Source: Trachythela sp. YZ-2020 (Eukaryota; Cnidaria; Anthozoa; Malacalcyonacea; Clavulariidae). From it: a stretch of DNA of 64,000 nt. Below the pieces are notes generated by a model, which had not been told where the DNA came from, made no database searches, and was given only the letters and a program-made list of their open reading frames with translations. A program made the position numbers and the translations under genes. How positions within the stretch are numbered: the first letter of the stretch is position 1; every line of letters begins with the position of its first letter. The stretch is taken from NCBI GenBank assembly GCA_016169945.1, contig JADLSH010000113.1:2375001-2439000 (forward strand), in the 5' to 3' direction. This document shows positions 11,301 to 23,300 of this stretch, in pieces.

Positions 11301-14300
11301 ATTTTTGTCATTAAGGTAATTCTTATATTGAAAAATAGTTATAACATATTAATAACAACAGTTAGATGTAGAACATTTCACCTCTCTAATACGGACACCT
11401 CTCAATACGGACATCTCTCAATACGGACACCTCTCTAATACGGACACCTCTCTAATACGGACACCTCTCTAATACGGACACCTCTCTAATACGGACACCT
11501 CTCTAATACGGACACCTCTCTAATACGGACACCTCTCTAATACGGGCACCTCTCTAATACGAACACCTCTCTATACGGACACCTCTCTATACGGACACCT
11601 CTCTAATACGGACACCTCTCTAATACGGACACCTCTCTATACGGACACCTCTCTATAAGGACACCTCTCTAATACGGACATCTCTCTAATACGGAAACCT
11701 CTCTAATACGGACACCTCTCTAATACCGACACCTCTGTAATATGGACACCTCTCTATACGGACACCTCTCTAATATGGACACCTCTCTAACACAGATACC
11801 TCTCTAATACAGACACCTCTAATACAGACACCTCTCTAATACGGACACCTCTCTAATACGGACACCTCTCTAATACGGACACCTCTCTAATACCGACAGC
11901 TCTCTAATACGGACACGTCTCTAATACGGACATCTCTCTAATACAGACAGCTCTCTAATACGGATACCTCTAATACGGACACCTCTCTAATACGGACACC
12001 TCTCTAATTCGGACACCTCTCTAATTCGGACACCTTTCTAATACAGACAGCTCTCTAATACGGATACCTCTAATACGGACACCTCGCTAATACGGATACC
12101 TCTCTAATACAGACACCTCTCTAATACGGACACCTCTCTAATACGGACACCTCTCTAATACGGACACCTCTCTAATACGGACACCTCTCTAATACGGACA
12201 CCTCTCTAATACCGACACCTCTCTAATACCGACACCACTCTAATACCGACACCTCTGTAATACGGACACCTCTCTAATACGGACACCTCTCTAATACGGA
12301 CACCTCTCTAATACGGACACCTCTCTAATACGGACACCTCTCTAATACGGACACCTCTCTAATACGGACACCTCTCTAATTCGGAGAGCTCTCTAATACG
12401 GACACCTCTCTAATACGGACACCTCTCTAATACAGATACTTCGGCGTCCCTATTAGTAAAGTTCGACAATATATCAAGGAAACTAAGTACCATGGAAATA
12501 CCGCAATACTCTCTCTCACACTTACCTTCAAAATCTGTGATTCATATTTGTTATTCAGTACTATTCCATCGAGACAATTGTTGTTTAATTCTATATCTAA
12601 AAATGTTTCAAATAATGTATCAAGGAGTTTTATTTTATAGCGTTTACAAACACCGACAAATTATAGGTGGGTTTCACTAAGCACTTATCATGCTGCAAAT
12701 TATGGTCAAGTGGGTCAACCAGCAACTAGAGTGAGTGAATAATGTTAATTCTTTTCATTATTATATGCAGTAGTCTAATAGACCTGCTCAGCTTCGTATG
12801 CAAATTAGCCATTGCAAGTCATGTGATCCCTTTTGAGATACGTGATATTTTGGTTTCCTTGTCATTCTAATTAGAGTGCATTGATTCATATCTGAATATC
12901 ATTAATTTAAATAGAAATCACAACATTACATATCTCAAGGAGGTCTATTATATTTGGAAGCAAACATATTGAGTTGAGAAATGTAGTTAAACTTTCTTCC
13001 TCCAAAAAGTATGAACATTTCTGGAGTTGACCATACAATTCTGACCTGCTTCGTAAATGCTACATACCCCACGTACTTGTAACTTGACATTGTTTAAACA
13101 GTTATATACCTTTAAATTCATTCAAGCATCCTAGGCAGTCTGGTTTATCGCATTTCCACAGCAAGTTACAGTAGAAGTTCTGGCAAATACCACCTGAAAA
13201 ATATATACGAAATTCAAGAAATAGGAATTTCTATACCAGGCAGCAAAAACGACAACGAAAAAGGGGTGAAGTCTGTCAACATGGTGATGAAGTTCTTCAG
13301 TATTTAAACTGGAAGAAGTTAGAAGATCGGAGAGATATGCATGTTTTCAAGCTTGTTAACAAATGCTTAATTCAAATGTCACCGCAGTTTATGCACGACT
13401 ATTTTGGTCGTGTTACTGCGAGGGAAACAAGGCAAAAAGCGAGAGGACTACTTTATTATCCGAAGGTTAATCTGGAATTTGCGAAGAAAGGATTATTTTA
13501 CCGTGGCTGTCAAACTTACAATGATTTTGTTCAAGCACGTACCCGTAACTGAACGAATACACTGATTCCATTACGGATTGAACTATAGAGTAAATTTTAA
13601 TTCTTCATAAATTGTAGTATTGTTGTAATTTGCTTACAACTGACGGCACTCTCTGTTTAAATAAAAGATTCTCCCTCTTTCTCTCGCTCTAGAAATTATA
13701 GTCAATGTAGTGTAAAAAGAAACAACAAATACAACTTGCATTTTTGACTTTTGGCATAAGGAACTCCTCCTGGTGGTGGAGGGAGTAGATTCTCTTGTTT
13801 TGGCATTGGTTTTCGGCAACACAAACATAACAGATGATATGATCCAGTTGCGCACACTGGTTGAGGCACGCCAGGTGTAATTTCTGTAACACTTGTTCCT
13901 GAAATGCTCGCTTCTAAGATAGGTAAAAAGGAATAGACAATGACAATATGTTGAATGATCAGACATGTTTTAGGTTTTTGCTTGCTACTCTGGTTTAAGT
14001 AAATAAATGCAATCTCCAGTCGAATTACGTTTACGACCCAACGTTTCGACACACTACACTAGGAGTGAGTTTCGACACACTACACTAGGAGTGAGTCATA
14101 ACGTAGCTCCTTAGCTTAAGACTCGTTTAAACGAGGATGAGAGTTGATGAGAGTCAATGAGAGTTGCAACTCTCGCTCGCGTTTGACCACCAACTCTCAT
14201 CGACTCTCATCAACTCTCATCAACTCTCATCAACTCTCATCAACTCTCATCAACTCTCATCAACTCTCATCAACTCTCATCAACTCTCATCGACTCTCAT

Positions 14301-17300
14301 CGACTCTCATCAACTCTCATCAACTCTCATCAACTCTCATCAACTCTCATCAACTCTCATGCACTCTCATCAACTCTCATCAACTCTCATCAACTCTCAT
14401 CAACTCTCATCAACTCTCATCAACTCTCATCAACTCTCATCAACTCTCATCAACTCTCATCAACTCTCATCAACTCTCATCAACTCTCATCAGCTCTCAT
14501 CAACTCTCATCAACTCTCATCAACTCTCATCAACTCTCATCAACTCTCATCAACTCTCATCAACTCTCATCAACTCTCATCAACTCTCATCAACTCTCAT
14601 CAACTCTCATCAACTCTCATCAACTCTCATCAACTCTCATCAACTCTCATCAACTCTCATCAACTCTCATCAACTCTCATCAACTCTCACCAACTCATCA
14701 ACTCTCATGCACTCTCATCAACTCTCATCAACTCTCATCAACTCTCATCAACTCTCATCAACTCTCATCAACTCTCATCAACTCTCATCAACTCTCATCG
14801 ACTCTCATCGACTCTCATCAACTCTCATCAACTCTCATCAACTCTCATCAACTCTCATCGACTCTCATCAACTCTCATCAACTCTCATCGACTCTCATCA
14901 ACTCTCATGCTTTCTCATCAACTCTCATCGACTCTCATCAACTCTCATGTACTCTCATCAACTCTCATCAACTCTCATCGACTCTCATCAACTCTCATCA
15001 ACTCTCATCGACTCTCATCAACTCTCATCAACTCTCATCAACTCTCATCAACTCTCATCGACTCTCATCAACTCTCATCAACTCTCATCAACTCTCATCA
15101 ACTCTCATCAACTCTCATCAACTCTCGTCAACTCTCATCAACTCTCATCAACTCTCATCAACTCTCATCAACTCTCATCAACTCCCATCAACTCTCATCA
15201 ACTCTCATCAACTCCCATCGACTCCCATCAACTCCCATCGACTCTCATCAACTCTCATCAACTCTCATCAACTCTCATCAACTCCCATCAACTCTCATCG
15301 ACTCTCATCAACTCCCATCGACTCCCATCGACTCTCATCAACTCTCATCAACTCTCATCAACTCTCATCAACTCTCATCAACTCTCATCGACTCTCATCA
15401 ACTCATCGACTCTCATCGACTCGCATCAACTCTCATCAACTCTCATCAACTCTCATCGACTTTCAGCTGGTTCAAAACTTGATGAGAGTTGATCAACTTT
15501 CATCGTTTGACCGGTCATCGACTCTCAGATTTCAACAACTATCATCAGACTCTCATCAACTCTCATCAACTCTCATTTAATCAAACTTTATCGATCAAGA
15601 TGGAAATTTAATCATCATTTTACCATCAACTCTCATCAACTTATTCTCATTCTCATTTTGTGCGCATCAATCTCATCAACTCTGTCTCCTCATCGACTCT
15701 TGTCAACTCTCATCAACTCTGATCAACTCCCATGAGAGTTGAATCAACTCTCATCAGCTCTCTTCATCAGAACTCACTCTCATCATTGACTAGGGTTTCA
15801 GACTAGTGTTTTGCACTTTCTATAAATTATTAGCTTAAAATAAATACATCGTCATGTGTTTATAACAAGAAAAGCTAAGATGGAAATTTAAACATTTCGT
15901 TTACCAAAATTTTAAAATTATTCTCAGGGCACCATTTTGCGCGCTAAATTATTTCTGTCGCAACTCTCATGCAACTCTTGTTCTCGTTTGACCGGGGCAT
16001 GAGAGTTGAACAAACTCTCATGCAAACTCTCACTTGCCAACTCTCATCAACTCTCACTCTCATTTGACCAGGGCTTCAGACTATAGTTATTTGCACTTTC
16101 TAAGAACTATCTCAACAAAATAGCACGTCATAACTGTATTCATAACAAGAAAAGCTAAGAAGGAAATGTAAATTCTTTGTTTACCAAAATCTAAAAATCC
16201 TTCTCAGGGCTCCGTTTCGTGCGCTAACTTATCCCTGTCGCGATTCTCATGTCTCATGCAACTCTTGTTCTCGTTTGAGCAGGGCTTGACTATAGAGTAT
16301 AGTTGTTTAAGAACTTTTTCAAGTCTCAAAGTGAATGAGAGTGCATGACTCCATTTAAACTAGCCTCGGCTAAATTGGATGTTCCTGTTAAAATATTAAA
16401 TGAAAAAATGAAATGCATGAGGGTTGGCGGTCAAACGCGAGCGAAAGTTGCACCTCTCAATCTCTCATCAACTCTCGTTTGCCAGGGGCTTAAACACTGT
16501 ATAAATAAATATACGAAGACAAAGGATCAGATAAGGCAGTTTTCTTACGTGAAGAACTCGCTTCGTTTTGACGAGAACGTGGACACCAACGACAGACTGT
16601 AGGAGGCGGCCTAAGAATAGAATGGAACGTCATATATCAGGGAAAAGAAGTAGCTTAACTAGCTTTAGTCAAACACACATACACGATACAATGCTTGCGG
16701 ACACACAATTGAAACACATACATCGACTGCGCAGTACGTTATCAAAACGATGTCAAATTTAAACGATACAGAACAGGGTTCTACCCACGGTGGGCGGCAC
16801 CGGGGGGCAGTGTCCAGCACTCGACAGTGCCCCCCACCCCCTGACTCTTCCGCCCGGCACTAAAAATGTATCACATATGTGATAAGAGAACCTCTAAAGT
16901 GGATTTGGTTTATGTAGACAATACTATTGATGATTATTTGGCGATAATTTAACAACAGAGTGCATGCAATTATATTGGCTACCAGTAATTTGGTAAGAAG
17001 CAATATCCATCCAAAGCCACGGTGAATGATCTTATGACCATTAAAATTTAAAAGTTGAAAAATTCAACAAGAACGTGGACGTTTCGAGCGAAGGCCCTTT
17101 GAATTTTTCCGGTAGTTTGACTCTAAACACCCGCAGCTTATTGAAAAGAAAGCTTAAGTACTCGACGTTTTTGTCAACACGCACGCTATACGTATACAAA
17201 ATTGAGTCGTTAAAGATGGGGACAGCACGCTTTATCAAGAACAAATTTGGAATAAATATCGATCGTTAAAGTGCTACTAAGTCCAAAAATTATTTTTGTA

Positions 17301-20300
17301 TATATTTATGTGTAATATTTGTATCATTCTGAGAAGAAATGTAATATATCTTTATAGTAAAAATCCTCATCTTGATCAACTTTTTCACTGTCAAGGTTTT
17401 CGGATATGATGTCATTAGATGAATTTTAGCATCAAAAAACAAAGGAAAACTAATTTACAATTTACCTAACGACATCATATCCGGTAACTTTGACAGTGAA
17501 AAATTTGATCAAGATGAGGATTTTTACTATAAAGATATATTGCATTTCTTCTCAGAATGATACAAATATGACACATACCAAATATGACACATACCAAATA
17601 TGACACATACCAAATATGACACATACCAAATATGACACATACCAAATATGACACATACCAAATATGACACATACCAAATATGACACATACCAAATATGAC
17701 ACATACCAAATATGACACATACCAAATATGACACATACCAAATATGACACATACCAAATATGACACATACCAAATATGACACATACCAAATATGACACAT
17801 ACCAAATATGACACATACCAAATATGACACATACCAAATATGACACATACCAAATATGACACATACCAAATATGACACATACCAAATATGACACATACCA
17901 AATATGACACATACCAAATATGACACATACCAAATATGACACATACCAAATATGACACATACCAAATATGACACATACCAAATATGACACATACCAAAAT
18001 TTGGGCTAATCAGTTAGTAGCACTAATCAGTTTAAAATTTACTGTGTAATAAACAAATACCTGGAGTCATTTGACGTGAACGCAAAAAGAGAAGCAACCG
18101 ATGTAGGCATACTCATATAAATTGTACCGCTAGAAAAAAAAACACAGATAGGAAAATCAACACGAACACATAATAAAATTATTGTCCTGACGGGATGTTG
18201 TTTTTTGGTTTGCTCTTATTTACGCGTAAGCTTGGGCGGTTTTGAAAAATATAAAAACCGTCTGACATAAAACCGGTGAAACCGCGGTTTTTCATAATTT
18301 TCAAAAATGAAAGCGATTCCAGTGTTGAATTATAGTCCACAAATAGCAATTGTAAAAGCGCTTGATAGCGCTTATATACTAGCAATAACTGCTCTATACA
18401 GTTATAAATGAGAAGTATCACGCAAATTGGAGAAGTATCACACAATTACGACAAAAACTGAGAACAATGCGTGGGTTTTCAGATGGCGAAAAAGTAGCCT
18501 AGCTCTAATTCTATAATTTTGCTTCTCCCGTAATCCCGTCTTTTATATAATTTACAGTAATACGGATGTTAATACGTACAAAATATATGTTATAATGTCA
18601 AGATGTTTTAGTGATAATTATTGCAAAATTTAGGCAATGCAAAGTTGCAAACAATATTATGCTATACACCGCTAGAGCTCTTTCCGGTTGATCAAATAAA
18701 AACCAGTTTAATGAAAAAAACACGAAGAAAACCGGAAAACCACCCAAGATTATTTACGCACTTCTTATATGACTCCCTTCTTTAAATTTCTAAATTGATC
18801 ATAAACACACAATAACTACAGTACCAGAGCATGCAGAAAAACTTACGGATCAAGGCTAGGATCGATCACTCCAGTGTCGATATATCCTTCATCGTCACTT
18901 TCCAATGTATCGTCACTGCTGACGTCATCGCTTACGTCATCGCTCAGATCATCCTCGTCATCTTCAAGTATGATGACGTCATGAGCAAGTTTTCTTTTCT
19001 TGGTCGGTCGAATCTAGAGAGAAATGTTGTTCATCCAGTTCCCATATACAGTCGCACCACCAGTAAGGAAGGTCTACTGGCATTGAGAATGATCTACTTG
19101 GCGTTGAGGCAGGTTGAGAGTTAACAAGAGACATTCGCAGATATTTTTGTTAACCCATTAACTGGCAGTACCCTACCACTGACGAGTAAAATCGTCTGGC
19201 GTTAAGGCTCTTTTCCACTCATCACAAAAAACCAACTCGCAAACTCGCTGCGAGTTCTTGCGTGTAATTAAAATAAACTGTCGAGCATTGTGATTGGATG
19301 AAAGTACTCGCAGCGAGCTTGCGAGTTGGTTTTTGCGACGAGTGGAAAAGAGCCTTTAGACAGAGTAAAATACTAAAGTATGGCGCATTGCAAACTAATG
19401 GGTTAAACACTTAATAAAACATTTGCAAAGCCTCGCAAAGAACACACGAACAAAGCTGGCAGAGGTATGTAGTCTCTGAGTTCCATCTGGTTTGCAAATT
19501 GATTAGTGACAAAACCCGAATCCGATTGAAAAATTTTCACCCTTTTTCATTCCGATCCAATGTCAAAAATTCTCCCGTACCATATCTTGAGTTATTTTAT
19601 TTCTGGCGTCCATTTCAGCTATTTCCTCTGCAGCTCTTTTTTTCTCTAAAATTTTTAAATCATTTACATGCATATTAACAGAATTAGATGTAGCAACCAA
19701 AAGACTAACCGGCTGGATGACTGACCAACTGAATGACCAACCAACTGAATGACTGACCAACTGAATGACTGACCAACTGAACGACCAACCAACTGAACGA
19801 CTGACCAACTGAACGACCAACCAACTGAATGACTGACCAACTGAACGACCAACCAACTGAATGACTGACCAACTGAATGACTGACCAACTGAATGACCAA
19901 CCAACTGAATGACTGACCAACTGAATGACCAACCAACTGAATGACTGACCAACTGAATGACCAACCAACTGAACGACCAACCAACTGAATGGCTGACCAA
20001 CTGAATGACTGACCAACTGAATGACTGACCAACTGAATGACTGACCAACTGAATGACCAACCAACTGAATGACTGACCAACTGAATGACTGACCAACTGA
20101 ATGACCAACCAACTGAATGACTGACCAACTGAATGACTGACCAACTGAATGACTGACCAACTGAATGACTGACCAACTGAATGACCAACCAACTGAATGA
20201 CTGACCAACTGAATGACCAACCAACTGAATGACTGACCAACTGAATGACTGACCAACTGAATGACCAACCAACTGAATGACTGACCAACTGAATGACTGA

Positions 20301-23300
20301 CCAACTGAATGACCAACCAACTGAATGACTGACCAACTGAATGACCAACCAACTGAATGACTGACCAACTGAATGACTGACCAACTGAATGACCAACCAA
20401 CTGAATGACTGACCAACTGAATGACTGACCAACTGAATGACCAACCAACTGAATGACTGACCAACTGAATGACTGACCAACTGAATGACCAACCAACTTA
20501 ATGACTGACCAACTGAATGACTGATAGACTGATCTACTGACCAACCGAATGACTGACTGCTCAGCTGACCAACCAACCGAGTGCCTGACCGACCGACTGA
20601 CTGACTAAACTTTCTAGAAAAATGCGGTTTATAAAATGTATACCAAACCTGGATGCTCTTTTTGATACGCCTCCACCAGATTGTTGACGATATGATTTCT
20701 ACTCATACGTTCTACTGGCAGACGACACTAGTAATGAAATTAAGTTGGAAAATTAGCAATTTAATCAATTTCTTTTACAGTAAGTATGCACTCAACTTAC
20801 GGTGGGGCATTCCATTGAGCGCTCCATCCATTGTGAATAACAAGCTGAACAGAATGAATGCATACACGGCTGCAGGCTGTAAAAGGTTAACGAAGTTTAA
20901 TATGTTGAAATATATCATAAAGTACTTTGGACAACTGGCAACTTTAGCAAGACAACAAACACAACAGACGCATTTTATGCCATATATTATGGGCAAAGCT
21001 CGAACGGTCTAGAGACCCTAGCTAACCTAAGTTTTTACCTAGACGAACAAGAGGACCTCTAGATTGCAGAGGGTTGAGCCAGCTCTGTTCATGTTGTTCA
21101 GTGAGTTGACGCCTGATGGTCTAGAGACCACAATCGGTTATACTGAGACAGTAAGGGCACTCAAGACCTGACAGAGCATGCAAAAAATTTAGGTTTTTCT
21201 AGAGGAACATGTGGGCCTGTTGACCCACAGAATAGGAAATGACCAGAAAGGCCACTCAGCAGTGCAACGTAACCCCCTATTTTTATGCTGTTTTCTGGCC
21301 AGAATAATGGCGGACCAGCCAGTTCAGCGTGTTTATTGGCCAGAAAATGCAAATTTTGACTGGCTAGAATAATGGTAATGAACATGCGTAATGCGACATG
21401 CGCAGCGTCAAAAACTTCAAAGGTTCGGCCCCAAGTGGCCCTTCTAGTCATTTCCCTCTCTCCTCCGCAGAGGTTATTTATTATATCGTATTTATTATCT
21501 TGAAATCTTATATTAAGTTTCTTGTGAGGGGTGCTGTACAAAAATAACGAAGGCGCGGAAAACGGAAGCGAAGGGAGAATATAACCTCTGCCATATTTCT
21601 CATCCAAAATGGTGGCATCAGGGGGGTTAGAATTTTCTGTAAAAACTATACTTGGAAAAACTATATAGCTTATTTTGTATTTTCATATGTAATTTACATT
21701 GTACTTTGTACAGTAACCAAGGTAACCTAGTGTAAGCGCGGGAAAATATCAAATATTATATTCTACTTACATAAAGTAGTTCAACCACTATGTACAAGAA
21801 AACGACACTTTGTACAAGAAACCGACAGAAATATGGCAGAGGTTATATTCTCCCTTCGCTTCCGTTTTCCGCGCCTTCGTTATTTTTGTACAGCACCCCT
21901 CACAAGAAACTTAATATAAGATTTCAAGATAATAAATACGATATAATAAATAACCTCTGCGGAGGAGAGAGGTCATTTCCTATGGACTGTCAACACATCG
22001 AGTCTCTAGGTCAGGTCATTAGGTCGCATTCGCGACCTGAATGACATGTAAAATGCACTCACGTGAGGAAGTGTTGTCCCAAAGGACAGCACTTCCCTGC
22101 CATTAATTACAATCTGTTCTATGCATAACGTCGCAAATATGTCAAAACAATGAATGACTGGAGGACAGTGGGATTTTCGAAACAATGAAAAACAATGAAA
22201 CTACCGATTACTGAACCGTGACTGAATGACACTATCGTCAAGTTAAGTGGTATGCAAAAGACCACTATTAGTAAATTTGAGATTCATACTGGACAAATAA
22301 TAAAACTAAATAATCTTAAATTTTACCTTAAGCAGTCATGGAAGATATCCTGTAAAAAATATGAGTCAGAGAGTTATACTTAATATGTTGCTAATATTTC
22401 ACAAAATACCAAAATATTCTCACTCTCACAGACTGGCAATAAATAAAAAAATTGTTTTGCACCTGACAAATTCCACAAACTAAAGCTTCGCCCATAGTGT
22501 CCTTGCTTTTTGGTTTCTCCTCTGTCACGACTTGAATTTTATCTTGCTCAATACCTTGTTTTGTATCTTCCGTGTGTTCTGTGTGCTTTTCAGTTTCATC
22601 ACAATTATCAGTCTAGATTAGACAACAGAAAAGAATCATATGTAATGTTATGTCACGAGCAGTGGCATTCACTTCTGGGGCAAGGGTGGGAAACTCCCCT
22701 ACACCTCTGTAACTTGTGAAAGCTTCTGATTCATTCTGATTCATTGTGTTACTAAGCTGTAACAATGCTTCATTGTATAACTAAGTTGTAACAATGTTTC
22801 ATTGTGTTACTAAGTTGTAACAATGTTTCATTGTGTAACTAAGTTGTAACAATGTTTCATTGTGTAACTAAGTTGTAACAATGTTTCATTGTGTAACTAA
22901 GTTGTAACAATGTTTCATTGTGTTACTAAGCTGTAACAATGTTTCATTGTGTAACTAAGTTGTAACAATGTTTCATTGTGTTACTAAGTTGTAACAATGT
23001 TTCATTGTGTAACTAAGTTGTAACAATGTTTCATTGTGTAACTAAGTTGTAACAATGTTTCATTGTGTAACTAAGCTGTAACAATGTTTCATTGTGTTAC
23101 TAAGTTGTAACAATGTTTCATTGTGTAACTAAGTTGTAACAATGTTTCATTGTGTAACTAAGTTGTAACAATGTTTCATTGTGTAACTAAGTTGTAACAA
23201 TGTTTCATTGTGTAACTAAGTTGTAACAATGTTTCATTGTGTAACTAAGCTGTAACAATGTTTCATTGTGTTACTAAGTTGTAACAATGTTTCATTGTGT

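Larger units (their letters stand above)
18960..22500 (-). repeat. Segmental duplication, copy 2 (inside CHFR)
   Basis: This is the counterpart of 430-2480. It includes CHFR exons 7 (part) to 12. Extra insertions relative to copy 1: the TTA-flanked MITE (19205-19355), the 16-bp array (19722-20575) and the foldback (21232-21983). Confidence 0.8.

Noticed and set aside
14144..15580. Very long plus-strand ORFs (442-478 codons)
   Set aside because: They are translations of a 10-bp satellite in several frames at once, with no start context or domain.
17475..17997. Three overlapping minus-strand ORFs of 146-171 codons
   Set aside because: They come from the uniform 16-bp array; every frame is open for the same reason.
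19563..20576. Minus-strand ORF of 337 codons ending in MDARNKITQDM
   Set aside because: Only the last part is CHFR exon 11. The rest reads through the satellite intron, and splice sites on both sides exclude it.
21161..22044. Matching ORFs on opposite strands
   Set aside because: They are the two arms of a foldback element and are not conserved genes.
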